This document shows, in pieces, positions 8,647 through 20,272 of a stretch of DNA of 64,000 bases. The notes under the pieces were generated by a model. That model saw nothing but the letters and a program-made list of their open reading frames with translations. It had not been told where the DNA came from and ran no database searches. This DNA comes from Acinetobacter baumannii (GTDB lineage: Bacteria > Pseudomonadota > Gammaproteobacteria > Pseudomonadales > Moraxellaceae). The translations under genes and the position numbers were made by a program. The stretch's first letter is position 1. Each line of letters begins with the position of its first letter. The DNA is taken from NCBI RefSeq assembly GCF_009759685.1, contig NZ_CP046654.1, forward strand, positions 620,001 to 684,000, written 5' to 3'.

Positions 8647-9490
8647 ATGGTTGCTCCTTCGCTAATGAGTCAGAGAAAAGTACAACAACATGATGACCAG
8701 TTGCTAATTGTGCTGCTGGTGTAACATCAATTTCAGCAAACTCACCTGAATTATGGCGACGGATTTTAGCCACCGTACCCACGGCATAACCTGCTGGAAA
8801 ATGCTCACCTAAGCCTGAACTTAATACTTTATCGCCGACCTGAATATTTGCACTCGTTGGCACATATTCCATTTTTAAACGGCCTAAATCACCAGTACCC
8901 GAGACAATTGCACGCATCCCTGTACGCTCTAAACGAACAGATAGAGAATGCTCTTTGTCAGAAAGCAACATCACACGTGAACTATGAGGATATACATTGA
9001 TAATTTGCCCCATAATCCCTTTATCATCCAGAACCGTTTGACCAACTTTAAGATGATCCATTGCACCACGGTTAATAATGATAATGTGACGAAGTGGATC
9101 GGCATCTGTCCCAATTACTTCCGCAATTTCCATACGACCGTCAATAATTAATGGCGTATCGAGTAAACCACGTAAGCGGGTATTTTCAGCAGATAATTCA
9201 GACAGCTTCTGCAAGCGGACCTGAGCCTGTAATAGCTCAGCCTGCATTGCAGTGTTTTCACGGCGCAGTTGTGTTTCAGATTTAGTTTGTTGATTCAGCC
9301 ATTCTCTCGACAGTACCGGATAACTTGCAAGTGCATAAATTGGATTATATGCAGCGTACAAGACATCCCTTGCTGGCTGAATTACATAAGGCATGCGCCA
9401 ATCAAAGAACAGCACCACCAAGCATGTAATGACCGCAATAATGAACGAGCGGAAAGATGGCGGCTGTCTTGAAAAAATATTCGGTTGCAC
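8633..9490 (-). CDS. mreC: Cell shape-determining protein MreC
   Basis: A 285-residue bitopic protein: a short cytoplasmic tail, one membrane helix at about residues 14-30, a periplasmic coiled coil at about 60-105, then the double beta-barrel domain with G-x-x-G-I-M-G-Q-I and V-L-S-S-G-L-G motifs. MreC links cytoplasmic MreB to periplasmic RodA/PBP2. The start codon is GTG. It lies 16 bases after mreB and overlaps mreD. Confidence 0.95.
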   Translation of the reverse strand: MQPNIFSRQPPSFRSFIIAVITCLVVLFFDWRMPYVIQPARDVLYAAYNPIYALASYPVLSREWLNQQTKSETQLRRENTAMQAELLQAQVRLQKLSELSAENTRLRGLLDTPLIIDGRMEIAEVIGTDADPLRHIIIINRGAMDHLKVGQTVLDDKGIMGQIINVYPHSSRVMLLSDKEHSLSVRLERTGMRAIVSGTGDLGRLKMEYVPTSANIQVGDKVLSSGLGEHFPAGYAVGTVAKIRRHNSGEFAEIDVTPAAQLATGHHVVVLFSDSLAKEQPYADR

Positions 9491-9506
9491 CGCCTAATCC
9501 TTAAAC

Positions 9507-10680
<1,174 letters not shown>

Positions 10681-10995
10681 ATGTCTACATCGGATGCACA
10701 GCATTCAGCAGATTTAAATGCACAAACAGTTTCAGCAATCGCCAATCTTGCTCGATTGTCGCTCAATGATACGCAATCTGCTGAATATGCTCAAAGTCTA
10801 AATAAAATTTTAGGCATGATGGAAACCTTAAAAGGCATTGATACGGAAGGCGTAGAACCTTTAAAGAGTCCTTTTGACAATCCTCAACCTTTACGTGCTG
10901 ATGTGGTAACTGAAAGCAATCATCGGGACGAATACCAAGCAGTTGCACCTGCAACTCAAGATGGTTTGTATCTTGTTCCTCGCGTGATTGAATAA
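10681..10995 (+). CDS. gatC: Asp/Glu-tRNA amidotransferase subunit GatC
   Basis: A 104-residue small subunit that clamps GatA to GatB. It has the family pattern I-A-N-L-A-R-L-x-L near residues 20-30, a helix with L-N-K-I-L, and the extended V-E-P-L-x-S-P tail that wraps the partner subunits. First gene of gatCAB, 53 bases before gatA. Confidence 0.94.
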   Translation: MSTSDAQHSADLNAQTVSAIANLARLSLNDTQSAEYAQSLNKILGMMETLKGIDTEGVEPLKSPFDNPQPLRADVVTESNHRDEYQAVAPATQDGLYLVPRVIE

Positions 10996-11048
10996 CTTTT
11001 AATCAATCAACCCATCTTCCCTATTTTGAATGTAAAGAAATTTTACTC

Positions 11049-12527
11049 ATGACTGATTTACATCGCTTATCAATTCGCGAACTTGCTGAAGGCTTAAGCC
11101 AAGCGAAGTTTTCATCTCGCGAATTGACTGAACATTATTTAAAACGTATTGCTAAAATTGACCCGCAAGTTAAGAGCTATGTGACGGTTACTCCAGAACA
11201 GGCACTTCGCGAAGCCGATGCTGCCGATGCTGTATTAAAAGCTGGCAATGCAACTGCTTTAACGGGTATTCCTCTTGCCCACAAAGACATCTTTTGTACC
11301 AAAGGTATTAAAACCACTGCTGGTTCAAAAATGCTCGATAACTTCATTTCACCTTACGATGCAACCGTTGTTGAAAAAACTAAAGCAGCTGGTCTGGTTA
11401 CTTTAGGTAAAGTGAACATGGATGAGTTTGCGATGGGCTCAACTTCTGAGAGTTCATATGTAGGTGCAACGAGTAACCCTTGGGCACTTGACCATGTTCC
11501 TGGCGGTTCATCTGGTGGTTCTGCTGCGGCTGTAGCAGCTGATTTAGCACCATTTGCTACAGGTACCGATACAGGTGGCTCAATTCGCCAACCTGCTTCT
11601 TTCTGTGGTTTAACAGGCTTAAAACCAACTTATGGTCGTGTATCTCGTTTCGGGATCATTGCTTATGCATCATCATTAGACCAAGCAGGTCCAATGGCAC
11701 GCTCTGCTGAAGACTGTGCTTACCTAATGAATGTAATTGCAGGTCACGATGCTAAAGACTCAACTTCGGTTAAAAAAGAAGTCGATGATTACGTTGCGAA
11801 CCTAAATAACACATCTGTAAAAGGCTTACGCATTGGTATTCCTAAACAATACTTTAACGTTGCAGGTTTAGATGCGGACGTAAAAGCACGTGTTGAAGAG
11901 TCTTTGAAAAAGCTTGAAGAAATGGGCGCAACGCTTGTTGAAATCGACCTCAACATGACTGAAGCTTATGTACCAACGTATTACCTCATCGCGCCAGCGG
12001 AAGCATCTTCTAACTTGTCACGTTATGACGGTGTTCGCTACGGTTACCGCTGTGAAAACCCAGCTGACTTGATGGATCTTTACAAACGTTCGCGTTCAGA
12101 AGGTTTCGGTCCAGAAGTTCAACGCCGTATTTTAATTGGTACATACGCTCTTTCTGCGGGTTATTACGATGCTTACTATGTAAAAGCACAAAAAGTACGT
12201 CGTTTAATTCAACAAGACTTCTTAAAAGCTTTTGAAAATGTAGATGTAATTGCAGCACCTGCTGCACCAACAACTGCCTACAAAATTGGTGCATCTTTAG
12301 ACCCTGTTGAAATGTACTTAGGCGATATCTATACCATCGCAGTGAACTTAGCAGGCTTGCCAGCGATTAATGCTCCTGTTGGTTTTGATAAAGACAACTT
12401 ACCAGTAGGTTTACAGTTAATCGGTAATTACTGGTCAGAATCACAATTGTTGTCGATTGTTCACCAATACCAACAAAACACTGACTGGCACACCAAACGT
12501 GCGGCAATTGCTGAGGAGAATGCATAA
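11049..12527 (+). CDS. gatA: Asp/Glu-tRNA amidotransferase subunit GatA
   Basis: A 492-residue amidase-signature subunit that releases ammonia from glutamine and channels it to GatB. The catalytic lysine is in H-K-D-I, and the serine triad is in the glycine/serine-rich [10 protein letters not shown] and T-G-G-S-I-R segments. GatCAB converts Asp-tRNA(Asn) and/or Glu-tRNA(Gln) to the correct amide form. The stop codon overlaps the gatB start by one base (TAATG), giving coupled translation. Confidence 0.96.
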   Translation: MTDLHRLSIRELAEGLSQAKFSSRELTEHYLKRIAKIDPQVKSYVTVTPEQALREADAADAVLKAGNATALTGIPLAHKDIFCTKGIKTTAGSKMLDNFISPYDATVVEKTKAAGLVTLGKVNMDEFAMGSTSESSYVGATSNPWALDHVPGGSSGGSAAAVAADLAPFATGTDTGGSIRQPASFCGLTGLKPTYGRVSRFGIIAYASSLDQAGPMARSAEDCAYLMNVIAGHDAKDSTSVKKEVDDYVANLNNTSVKGLRIGIPKQYFNVAGLDADVKARVEESLKKLEEMGATLVEIDLNMTEAYVPTYYLIAPAEASSNLSRYDGVRYGYRCENPADLMDLYKRSRSEGFGPEVQRRILIGTYALSAGYYDAYYVKAQKVRRLIQQDFLKAFENVDVIAAPAAPTTAYKIGASLDPVEMYLGDIYTIAVNLAGLPAINAPVGFDKDNLPVGLQLIGNYWSESQLLSIVHQYQQNTDWHTKRAAIAEENA

Positions 12528-13996
12528 TGGCTGAAGCTCAAAAGTTGAAATTGATTGACGGTTGGGAAGTCGTTATTGGTATTGAGATTCATACTCAGCT
12601 TGCAACCAATTCTAAAATTTTCTCAGGTTCATCAACTGAATTTGGTCAAGACCCAAATACACAAGCGAGCCTTGTAGACTTGGCGATGCCGGGTGTATTG
12701 CCGGTTTTAAATGAAAAAGTGGTTGAACTCGCAATTCGCTTTGGTTTAGGGATTGATGCTTACATCGACCAAGCTTCAGTCTTTGCACGTAAAAACTACT
12801 TCTATCCTGACTCTCCAAAAGGCTATCAAATTAGCCAAATGGACAATCCGATTGTGGGCTTGGGCCATATCGACATTCAGCTTGAAGATGGAACGACTAA
12901 ACGCATTGGCGTAACTCGTGCTCACCTTGAAGAAGATGCGGGTAAGTCTGTGCACGACCAATTTGAAGGTATGTCTGGCATTGACTTAAACCGTGCTGGT
13001 ACGCCTTTGCTTGAAATCGTTTCTGAACCAGACATGCGTTCGGTTGAAGAAGCAGTTGCCTACATCAAAGCAATTCACACACTAGTACGTTGGTTAGGTA
13101 TTTCTGACGGTAACATGGCTGAAGGTTCATTCCGTGCGGACTGTAACGTGTCTTTACGTCGTCCGGGACAACCATTTGGCACACGCTGTGAGCTTAAAAA
13201 CCTCAACTCATTCCGTTTCATTGAGCAAGCGATCAATGTTGAAATTGAACGCCAAATGGAAATTTTGGAATGGGGCGGCGAAATTGATCAAGAAACTCGT
13301 TTGTTCGATCCAAATAAAATGGAAACGCGTTCTATGCGTTCTAAAGAAGAAGCGAATGACTACCGCTACTTCCCTGATCCAGACTTGTTACCAGTAATTA
13401 TTCCAGATGAGCAAATTGAGGCCATCAAAGCAACTATGCCTGAGTTGCCAGCAGCACGCCGTGCACGCTTTATTGCAGACTTTGGTGTAACTGAATACGA
13501 CGCACACGTACTTACGCTCTCACGCGAAATGGCGGACTTCTATGAAGCTGTTGTCGCTGCGGCTGGTGGTGCGAAGCAAGGTAAAATTGCTGCAAACTGG
13601 GTAATGGGTGAATTCTCTGGTGCTTTAAACAAAGCGGGCTTAGAGTTAACAGACTCACCTGTTTCTGCTGAACAGCTTGGCGGCATGATTGCACGTATTG
13701 TTGACAACACCATTAGCGGTAAAATTGCTAAACAAGTCTTTGGCTTTATGTGGGAATCGGAAGGTAAATCTGCCGATGACATTATTGCGGAAAAAGGCTT
13801 AAAGCAAGAAACTGACACAGGTGCAATTGAAGCAATCATTAAAGAAGTACTTGCAGCCAATGAAAAAATGGTTGAAGAATACAAGTCTGGTAAAGAAAAA
13901 GCCTTTAACGGTCTTGTTGGTCAAGTCATGAAAGCATCTAAGGGTAAAGCCAACCCTGCTCAAGTCAATGAATTAATGAAAAAGTTGATTGGTTAA
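12527..13996 (+). CDS. gatB: Asp/Glu-tRNA amidotransferase subunit GatB
   Basis: A 489-residue subunit that binds the mischarged tRNA, phosphorylates its acyl group and amidates it. The N-terminal cradle begins [13 protein letters not shown], and the signature [16 protein letters not shown] lies near residue 155. The helical and YqeY-like tail domains fill about residues 300-489. Last gene of the operon, with a strong terminator after it. Very regular codon use and no odd features. Confidence 0.96.
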   Translation: MAEAQKLKLIDGWEVVIGIEIHTQLATNSKIFSGSSTEFGQDPNTQASLVDLAMPGVLPVLNEKVVELAIRFGLGIDAYIDQASVFARKNYFYPDSPKGYQISQMDNPIVGLGHIDIQLEDGTTKRIGVTRAHLEEDAGKSVHDQFEGMSGIDLNRAGTPLLEIVSEPDMRSVEEAVAYIKAIHTLVRWLGISDGNMAEGSFRADCNVSLRRPGQPFGTRCELKNLNSFRFIEQAINVEIERQMEILEWGGEIDQETRLFDPNKMETRSMRSKEEANDYRYFPDPDLLPVIIPDEQIEAIKATMPELPAARRARFIADFGVTEYDAHVLTLSREMADFYEAVVAAAGGAKQGKIAANWVMGEFSGALNKAGLELTDSPVSAEQLGGMIARIVDNTISGKIAKQVFGFMWESEGKSADDIIAEKGLKQETDTGAIEAIIKEVLAANEKMVEEYKSGKEKAFNGLVGQVMKASKGKANPAQVNELMKKLIG

Positions 13997-14013
13997 TTCC
14001 ATTAGCTAACTCA

Positions 14014-14046
14014 ACAAAAAAGCCTCGATTTATCGGGGCTTTTTTA
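14014..14046 (+). terminator. Terminator of gatCAB
   Basis: The stem agcctcgat/atcggggct with a two-base loop has an A-run before it and a T-run after it. Confidence 0.92.
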
Positions 14047-14166
14047 TATGACCTACAAGATACACTTCGACTAAAGAATATTCTTTTTTCTAAAAAATCA
14101 CATAACGGCTGTGCTAATTTAAATTAAAAATTGAAATCACTTATATTTTAAAAAGAGGGATAAATC

Positions 14167-14745
14167 ATGTCTAAAAAGATTTTAATGTTGGTCGGTGACT
14201 ATGCAGAAGACTATGAAACCATGGTTCCTTTCCAGTTTTTAACTGGTTTAGGTTATACCGTACATTCTGTTTGCCCGAATAAAAAGAACGGTGACCATAT
14301 TGCAACAGCTATTCATGATTTTGAAGGTGAGCAAACTTATAGCGAAAAACGTGGTCACAACTTCGCGATTAATTATGATTTCGATGCCGTTAATACCGAA
14401 GACTATATAGGTTTAGTCATCCCGGGTGGCCGTGCGCCAGAGTATTTACGCATGAATGAACGTGTTATCGAAATTGTACGTGAATTCGATAGAGTGAAAA
14501 AACCAATTGCAGCCGTATGCCACGGTGCTCAGTTACTCGCTGCGGCAGACATTTTAAAAGACCGCCTCTGCTCGGCTTATCCAGCATGTGCAGCCGAAGT
14601 AAAATTAGCAGGTGGGCAATATGCAGACATTGCTGTAACTGATGCCGTTACCGATGGGCATTTGGTGACTGCTCCAGCTTGGCCTGCACATCCAGCTTGG
14701 TTAGCACAATTTGTGAAAGTTTTAGGCGCTAAGATTAGTATCTAA
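14167..14745 (+). CDS. DJ-1/PfpI family protein
   Basis: A 192-residue single-domain protein of the class I glutamine amidotransferase-like superfamily. The nucleophile elbow A-V-C-H-G places the reactive Cys118, and G-G-R-A-P-E-Y-L-R forms the neighbouring loop. An acidic N-terminal stretch D-Y-A-E-D-Y-E takes the place of the usual E-x-x-E. Members act as deglycases, glyoxalases or stress chaperones; which of these applies here is unclear. A good ribosome site (aaagaggg) precedes the ATG. It is monocistronic between two terminators. Confidence 0.9.
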   Translation: MSKKILMLVGDYAEDYETMVPFQFLTGLGYTVHSVCPNKKNGDHIATAIHDFEGEQTYSEKRGHNFAINYDFDAVNTEDYIGLVIPGGRAPEYLRMNERVIEIVREFDRVKKPIAAVCHGAQLLAAADILKDRLCSAYPACAAEVKLAGGQYADIAVTDAVTDGHLVTAPAWPAHPAWLAQFVKVLGAKISI

Positions 14746-14768
14746 ATAAGATTCTTCATCCCAAATAC

Positions 14769-14803
14769 AATAAAGCCTGCATTTAGATAGCAGGCTTTAT
14801 TAC
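14769..14803. terminator. Bidirectional terminator
   Basis: The 12-base stem aataaagcctgc/gcaggctttatt lies between the converging DJ-1/PfpI gene and the exported protein at 14824. Confidence 0.85.
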
Positions 14804-14823
14804 TAAAATAGGAAACTAGATTT

Positions 14824-15342
14824 TTATCTTGTAATTCCTAATTTATTCCAAATTTCTGGTGTTAAAAACGTTGTCACCAATTTATTTAAATCGATATAGC
14901 GTAATGTGCCCTGCAACTGCTGTTTAACGGCTGGGTCTTTAACAATATCTTCACCCGCACTTTGACCTAACTGTTGGAAAGCCTCCCCAACTGCCTTCAC
15001 ACCTTCAGCCTGAATTACAGCTTTGGTCTGAGCAGAACATTGCTCTACAATTATCCGCTGTAAAACCTGAGCCAGTTTTTGATCTAACTGGTCTTTTTGC
15101 TCAGGCGTTACATTACTAAATGCTTTTAAATCTGGATGAGCCGCTAAAGCTGTAAATGTCCATTGGAGCACCGTAGTTTTATCTGAAGCTGTTGTTGCTT
15201 TAACTAAACAATCACTGAGCTGATCAACTGTTGGACCAGCCATCGCAATTTGTGTTGCGCCCAGTACAGTCGCCGCCACACATATTGAACGGCTCAGATG
15301 TGAAAACTTACGGCGAGCAATAGCATAAAGATGACGTGACAT
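14824..15342 (-). CDS. Exported protein of unknown function
   Basis: I do not recognise this 172-residue protein. It starts with a basic then hydrophobic stretch ending Q-I-A-M-A, a plausible signal peptide of about 35 residues, so it is probably periplasmic. The mature part is mainly helical, with two cysteines (in S-D-C-L and E-Q-C-S) that could form a disulfide and a C-terminal region I-D-L-N-K-L-V-T-T-F. The start at 15342 is preferred over 15363 because GGAG lies eight bases before it and the signal peptide then begins correctly. The next gene upstream on the same strand, DUF1176, is 84 bases away. It could be an Acinetobacter-specific stress or envelope factor; no function is claimed. 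Confidence 0.7.
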   Translation of the reverse strand: MSRHLYAIARRKFSHLSRSICVAATVLGATQIAMAGPTVDQLSDCLVKATTASDKTTVLQWTFTALAAHPDLKAFSNVTPEQKDQLDQKLAQVLQRIIVEQCSAQTKAVIQAEGVKAVGEAFQQLGQSAGEDIVKDPAVKQQLQGTLRYIDLNKLVTTFLTPEIWNKLGITR

Positions 15343-15425
15343 AGGTCTAGCTCCAATAAACAATCTGTTCTTTTTATCACAGAGTCACTAAAGTTACCTG
15401 TTATGACTCTGTAACCGCAAAATAC

Positions 15426-16493
15426 TTACTTTATGACTGATTCAATGCGATCAAGCTCCCACACTCCACCTGCTGCCAAGCCTTTACACATACCCGTCCA
15501 CATATCCTTAGTATGCACAAAACTCTTGCCGTCCCATACCCATTCTTCACTTGCCCAGCAATCTCCAATGCCTCGTCCCTTTTGGGCACTACTAATAATA
15601 CCGCTATCAAAATCTGAGGCGGACTCAGTTACAAACGCGGCCTTACCGTTTAAAGACTCATCGAGTACCCATGCCCCATACCCTTCGTTATAAGCCCCTC
15701 TCCAACACAATGTAGTCGCCAGAACTTTCTTATTGGTTAGTTTATATAGCTCAATTTTCTGTGGTTCAGCCCCATCACTGTTACCACTATAAATACCTTC
15801 ACAAAAGCCATCTTCTTTCGGATTCGGTTTAGCAGCTATCAAACTACGGTGTATTGCTTGGTACTGTTTATTTTTAGGCTGTAAAGTTAAATAAGGTTTG
15901 TTTGAAGTCTTAATACGTTTAACAAGTAGTTTTGGCTCCGGCATAAGTACTTTAGTTTCATTGGCGCTGCCCTTTTTAACCAAAGCACCAATAGTCCCTA
16001 TACGCTTCTGAAAATCATCCATCTTTAATAATACGGCAGTCATCCCAGCATCGGAAATTTTCCATTTATGCTGCGCATTTTTAAATACTATTTCAGTCTT
16101 CTGTTTGGACTGCTGTAGTAGAGCATTGACTTGCGAGCTGTTTAGCTTACCCATAATTGGCAGCTCAGTACCATCTACACCCACCATACCTAAATCTTTG
16201 CCATTTATATAAAAATGGATATTTTTAAGCTGGTTTGCAGGTATGCTTTGTTCATAGTCAGACAAAGCAAACTCAATCTGCACAGGTTGTTTTGGGCCTG
16301 CTTTACGTGTTAATAAAATTGAAGCTGGATTATCACCATTTTCTTCGTTTTGATACCCTGCAGCCTTACAGGTGCCCGTATTACTGCAAGAGATTTCCCA
16401 CTCTTGGTGAGAAAATGAAATACCTTTTATATCTTGAGCAAAACTATAAGAACTTATTACTGCCAAACAACAAATTGAAAGTATATTTTTCAT
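15426..16493 (-). CDS. Exported DUF1176 protein
   Basis: A 355-residue secreted protein with a short signal peptide ending Y-S-F-A. The mature N terminus W-E-I-S-C-S-N-T-G-T-C-K-A-A-G-Y is the DUF1176 signature. Later cysteines (G-F-C-E-G, T-L-C-W-R-G, G-D-C-W-A-S, G-M-C-K-G) suggest disulfides and a periplasmic location. The function of the family is unknown. The C-terminal half is rich in Trp and Gly (Y-G-A-W-V-L-D-E, W-V-W-D-G), like small-molecule or glycan-binding folds, but that is only an impression. It is divergent from another exported unknown gene at 16618. Confidence 0.85.
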   Translation of the reverse strand: MKNILSICCLAVISSYSFAQDIKGISFSHQEWEISCSNTGTCKAAGYQNEENGDNPASILLTRKAGPKQPVQIEFALSDYEQSIPANQLKNIHFYINGKDLGMVGVDGTELPIMGKLNSSQVNALLQQSKQKTEIVFKNAQHKWKISDAGMTAVLLKMDDFQKRIGTIGALVKKGSANETKVLMPEPKLLVKRIKTSNKPYLTLQPKNKQYQAIHRSLIAAKPNPKEDGFCEGIYSGNSDGAEPQKIELYKLTNKKVLATTLCWRGAYNEGYGAWVLDESLNGKAAFVTESASDFDSGIISSAQKGRGIGDCWASEEWVWDGKSFVHTKDMWTGMCKGLAAGGVWELDRIESVIK

Positions 16494-16617
16494 TTTTTCA
16501 TGTCTCTACACGTCTGTTTTATTATGAAGCTAACAACAGTGTTAAATTTTGAGTTACCGTCTAGTTTAAAAGAATATGTTAGATTTATATAAGATTTAAA
16601 TTGATTACTTTCTAAAA

Positions 16618-17367
16618 ATGAAAAAACTAAATTTTTTATTATGGGCAATATTAATCAGCCTAAATTCAACCGCTTATGCAGAAGTAAAAAGCTTTACTCC
16701 TCATTTCCCCAAATTTTATAGCTCTGCTACAACCCGCAAAGCAGACAATCAATTCTATGCTCTTGGAGAGGCAAAATTTTTAAACGGCGTTGCAGTCCCT
16801 TTTTATGGCGTTACGGCACAAAACCCAATAGAAGATGGTTTACTTAAAAGTTTTGAAAAATGCACGCCTAAAAGCTGTAGTTTTAATTTTAAACTTGATG
16901 CTCAACATGCCAAGCAATTAAAGCTTCTTGCATTACCTGAAGTAGGTTTAGTACTTGTTCCACGTAACTGGCAAGATGTTCAAGCAAATGCAGGGGCAAA
17001 TGGAACTGGTTTTGCTCTAATCATGAGTCCAGATCAGAAGCAAGCGATAAAGCTTTATGACTCTTCATTTTGCGTTGGATGTGGATTACCCAATGCAACG
17101 CTTTATTTTCCTGAACTATTAAAAGAAAGTCTTGAAAATGAATATGGTGGTTTTAAAGACCCTAAAAACCTTATCAATATTGTTCATCCCTCTAAAAAAG
17201 TCGCTTTTTTTAGCTACCAAATTCCTCAAGTGAACAATAAAACCCATGGTATTGCCAAGTATGATGATGAAGACACTTTTAACTATAAAGAGATTCAAGT
17301 CACCTTAGATAAGTCGCAGCAGTTTCTAGTTGGCCCTATCCTTAATTTTTATAATGCAACCCATTAA
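16618..17367 (+). CDS. Exported protein of unknown function, possibly DUF4850
   Basis: A 249-residue protein with a clear signal peptide (M-K-K-L-N-F-L-L ... S-T-A-Y-A, about 21 residues). Four cysteines occur in two close pairs (K-C-T-P-K-S-C and F-C-V-G-C-G), suggesting disulfides or metal binding in the periplasm. The central sequence L-V-L-V-P-R-N-W contains a hydrophobic core strand. I recall similar Acinetobacter proteins labelled DUF4850, but cannot confirm this. It shares a short divergent promoter gap with the DUF1176 gene and ends at a bidirectional terminator facing sbmA. Confidence 0.75.
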   Translation: MKKLNFLLWAILISLNSTAYAEVKSFTPHFPKFYSSATTRKADNQFYALGEAKFLNGVAVPFYGVTAQNPIEDGLLKSFEKCTPKSCSFNFKLDAQHAKQLKLLALPEVGLVLVPRNWQDVQANAGANGTGFALIMSPDQKQAIKLYDSSFCVGCGLPNATLYFPELLKESLENEYGGFKDPKNLINIVHPSKKVAFFSYQIPQVNNKTHGIAKYDDEDTFNYKEIQVTLDKSQQFLVGPILNFYNATH

Positions 17368-17377
17368 ATCAATAATC

Positions 17378-17408
17378 ATAAAAAAACCCGCTTTCGCGGG
17401 CTCTTTTT
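17378..17408. terminator. Bidirectional terminator before sbmA
   Basis: The GC-rich stem acccgc/gcgggc is flanked by an A-run and a T-run. It overlaps the last two bases of sbmA. Confidence 0.85.
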
Positions 17409-18603
17409 ACTTATGTAATATCGATTCGAAAGCTTTTAAACGCTTATAAATTGAAAGTAGTTCAATAATCGTCTTCCAAGAAGTAATTAAATATTGAAAT
17501 GATTCACGTACGCGTCCAAATACATTCGCAATTTGTTGAATTAAACCTAATGTGAGTTTACCAGCAGCAATCGATGGGAAAAGAACAACCAAATTATAGA
17601 GAATATCAAGCTGTCCATACCAAATCGCTGTCATATTAAAATAGGCATAGTGGAAGTAAAGTCTGAAATAGTTCTTACGTACATTACTAAATAACTCACG
17701 TAAAGTAGCAGGTTTTGCACGATCTGCATGATCCTCACCATAAACCAATTCTTTACGGTAAGCTGCTTCTACTTTTTGGTTATTAAATTGTAGACCGGGT
17801 AATTTAATACCAACCACCATGAGTAGGACAGTACCAAAAATTGACCATACAATTGCGGCCCATACCAAGGAGTGTTCTAGCTCGCCGACAATTGGTAAAA
17901 CTGGAACATGTTTAGAAAGCTGAAATAAAATTGGTAAGAAAGCAATTAATGTAATAACAGCTTTGACCAGCTCAACCCCTAAGTCTTCCAAAATTGTTGC
18001 AAAGCGCATGGTATCTTCTTGTACACGCTGTGAAGCACCCTCAATATGGCGAAGCTTTTCCCAATGCTCCGTGTAATATTCATTCATTGCCGTACGCCAA
18101 CGAAATACATAGTGACTTGTAAAAAAAGCATTAATCACAGCTAAAGTCACAGCAACCATTGCAATGTAAAGAAAGACTAGAGTTTCACTATAAAGTGCAG
18201 AGAGATCTCCCCCTCCACTTGAAAGCATTTGTTGGATTAAATCCCAAAATGGTACATACCATGCATTAATGGCAACACTGACCTGAACACTAAACCAGAT
18301 ATTAAATAAAATAAAAGCCGAGCCCCAGATAGACCAACGCTGCCATGGGTTATTCGATATAATTTTCCAAAAGCTAGCAAACAGTGCTGTGGAGACTAAA
18401 AACCAGAGGTAAAACCATAAAAAAGCAGGCGACCAGAAGCGACTTACCCCAATAGGCAACTCAGCATCTGCATACCCCTGAGGAAAGCCAAGATACTGTC
18501 CCCAGTGATCTCCCCCTGTATACCAGAGCACCATATTTAGCGCGAGCCAAATAACCGCAGATATAAAGAAATATCGTGGTGATGGAAAAAATGATTTGAA
18601 CAT
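17407..18603 (-). CDS. sbmA: Peptide transporter SbmA/BacA
   Basis: A 398-residue inner-membrane protein of the SbmA/BacA family. These proteins import proline-rich antimicrobial peptides, microcins, bleomycin and modified peptides using the proton gradient. About seven to eight hydrophobic helices resemble an ABC exporter membrane domain, with no ATPase domain. Family segments such as W-R-T-A-M-N-E-Y-Y and [11 protein letters not shown] are at about residues 168-198. It stands alone, without an ATP-binding partner, as is normal for SbmA. The closely related YddA/ABCD type carries an ATPase domain, so this is SbmA. Confidence 0.93.
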   Translation of the reverse strand: MFKSFFPSPRYFFISAVIWLALNMVLWYTGGDHWGQYLGFPQGYADAELPIGVSRFWSPAFLWFYLWFLVSTALFASFWKIISNNPWQRWSIWGSAFILFNIWFSVQVSVAINAWYVPFWDLIQQMLSSGGGDLSALYSETLVFLYIAMVAVTLAVINAFFTSHYVFRWRTAMNEYYTEHWEKLRHIEGASQRVQEDTMRFATILEDLGVELVKAVITLIAFLPILFQLSKHVPVLPIVGELEHSLVWAAIVWSIFGTVLLMVVGIKLPGLQFNNQKVEAAYRKELVYGEDHADRAKPATLRELFSNVRKNYFRLYFHYAYFNMTAIWYGQLDILYNLVVLFPSIAAGKLTLGLIQQIANVFGRVRESFQYLITSWKTIIELLSIYKRLKAFESILHK

Positions 18604-18782
18604 TGAGTGTTGATATCCCTATATTTCTTCAAATTTACAATGAAAGGAATACTAAAACCTAAACCTTAAAATTGTGAAGGCTAAAGTTTAGAGAATTGTC
18701 AATTTTTCCCATTTCATTGAAGGATTTGATCGTTTTTTTGTAAATTCATCCCTTTATGCAATTTAATCCGTTTAAATTGCTT

Positions 18783-18817
18783 TGTATATGGCTCCCCTAA
18801 GAGCCATATACAGTTTT
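18783..18817. other. Perfect 12-base stem-loop between ilvA and sbmA
   Basis: Arms tgtatatggctc (18783-18794) and gagccatataca (18801-18812) are perfect, with a six-base loop. A T-run follows only in the plus direction, although both neighbouring genes run minus. It may therefore be a processing site or operator rather than a terminator for ilvA. Confidence 0.6.
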
Positions 18818-18839
18818 TATATCACAGCCATATGTACGT

Positions 18840-20075
18840 TTAAATCTCTTCTTTACGAACAATATAGCCTTCAAGTTGCATAGCCTGAATTAATGGTTCC
18901 AGATCTGGAGCGCTTTTTAGTTCAATATCGACACTCACCGCACTTTCTTTAGCACGGCTTGTTGCTGCAAAGCGTTCATGTCGAAGTTCGTAAATATTAC
19001 CCCCCTGCTCCGCAATAATTGCTGTTAGACGCGCTAAGGCACCCGGATTATCTGGTAATTCAACGCGAATACGAACCATACGGCCAGTACGAGTTAAGTG
19101 ACGCTGTAATACTGAAACCATTACGCGTGTATCAATATTGCCACCAGATAACACCACACCAACTTTATGACCTAAAAATAGATCGGGACGAGACATAATT
19201 GCAGCAATTCCAGTTGCGCCAGCTCCTTCACACACTGTTTTTTCAATGTTGAGTAATAGCGCAATCGCTTCTTCAATCATATCTTCAGTGACTACCACAA
19301 TATCATCTACAAAATGCTTAGCAATTTGTGTGGTCAGCTCACCCGGAGTTTTAACCGCAATACCTTCAGCTACCGTTGAACCCATTGAAACCGCGAGTTG
19401 ATAGTTACAAAGCAGTTTCGCCATACTTGGATAAACAACCGACTGAACTCCAATAATCTTGATTTTAGGATTTATTGATTTTGCAGCAATCGCAATACCA
19501 GAAATGAGACCACCACCTCCAATAGGTACGACCAAGATATCTAAATCAGGAACAGCTTCCAGCATTTCGAGCGCGATAGTACCTTGACCCGCAATAATTT
19601 CAGCATCATCAAATGGATGAATAATGGTTAAAGATTCTTCTTGTGCCACACGGTGCATTTCAGCAGCAGCTTCCGAAAAGTCTTGTCCATGCAGAATAAC
19701 ACGCGCACCGTATTCACGTACTCGTTGCACCTTCACATTGGGCGTCGATTTTGGCATAACAATAGTTGCCGTGACTCCTGTGCGCTGTGCATGATAAGCG
19801 ACCCCTTGCGCATGATTACCAGCTGAAGCTGCAATTACACCATGTTGTTTTTCTTGTTCAGATAAGCTCAAAAGTTTATTTAATGCGCCCCTTTCTTTAA
19901 ACGAAGCCGTAAACTGTAGATTCTCAAATTTCAGCCACATTTCAGCCCCTAAGGTTTTAGAAATGGTTTCTGAAAAAACAAAAGGTGTTTTAACAACTAA
20001 ACCATCTAAACGCTCTGCAGCGGCATGTATATCTTCTAATGTTGGAAACTCATTTTTTACCTGTTGCTGAATCAT
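18840..20075 (-). CDS. ilvA: Threonine ammonia-lyase with C-terminal ACT domain
   Basis: A 411-residue PLP enzyme converting threonine to 2-oxobutanoate and ammonia, feeding isoleucine synthesis or threonine breakdown. The cofactor lysine is Lys60 in F-T-A-S-F-K-E-R-G, the phosphate loop is G-G-G-G-L-I-S-G, and the asparagine stacking segment is S-A-G-N-H-A-Q-G. A single ACT domain occupies about residues 335-411 (R-I-R-V-E-L-P-D-N-P-G-A-L-A). It is shorter than the roughly 510-residue biosynthetic E. coli IlvA with two ACT-like domains, and longer than TdcB. It belongs to the intermediate single-ACT class, usually named ilvA. Monocistronic. Confidence 0.92.
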   Translation of the reverse strand: MIQQQVKNEFPTLEDIHAAAERLDGLVVKTPFVFSETISKTLGAEMWLKFENLQFTASFKERGALNKLLSLSEQEKQHGVIAASAGNHAQGVAYHAQRTGVTATIVMPKSTPNVKVQRVREYGARVILHGQDFSEAAAEMHRVAQEESLTIIHPFDDAEIIAGQGTIALEMLEAVPDLDILVVPIGGGGLISGIAIAAKSINPKIKIIGVQSVVYPSMAKLLCNYQLAVSMGSTVAEGIAVKTPGELTTQIAKHFVDDIVVVTEDMIEEAIALLLNIEKTVCEGAGATGIAAIMSRPDLFLGHKVGVVLSGGNIDTRVMVSVLQRHLTRTGRMVRIRVELPDNPGALARLTAIIAEQGGNIYELRHERFAATSRAKESAVSVDIELKSAPDLEPLIQAMQLEGYIVRKEEI

Positions 20076-20220
20076 CTAAGTAGCTGGCCTCAATATGTTA
20101 CAAATCAATTATTTTTTTGAAAAATAGCATGAATATCTCATATGTGTCATGAGTAGTTTTCAGCATAGCTCCACTATACAAAAATTTTTGTCAGCACATA
20201 CAAATCTTTTATTTTTCAAC

Positions 20221-20245
20221 AAAAAAGCCCTTAGCGGGCTTTTAC
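20221..20245 (-). terminator. Terminator of the patatin-like gene
   Basis: The stem aaaagccc/gggctttt with a short loop gives a U-run on the minus strand, downstream of the gene ending at 20273. Confidence 0.88.
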
Positions 20246-20272
20246 TTAATTTTTCATATACTTGCTTTCAAT

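Noticed and set aside
13540..13884. A 114-codon minus-strand frame inside gatB
   Set aside because: Shadow of gatB coding bias; no start signal and no recognisable protein.
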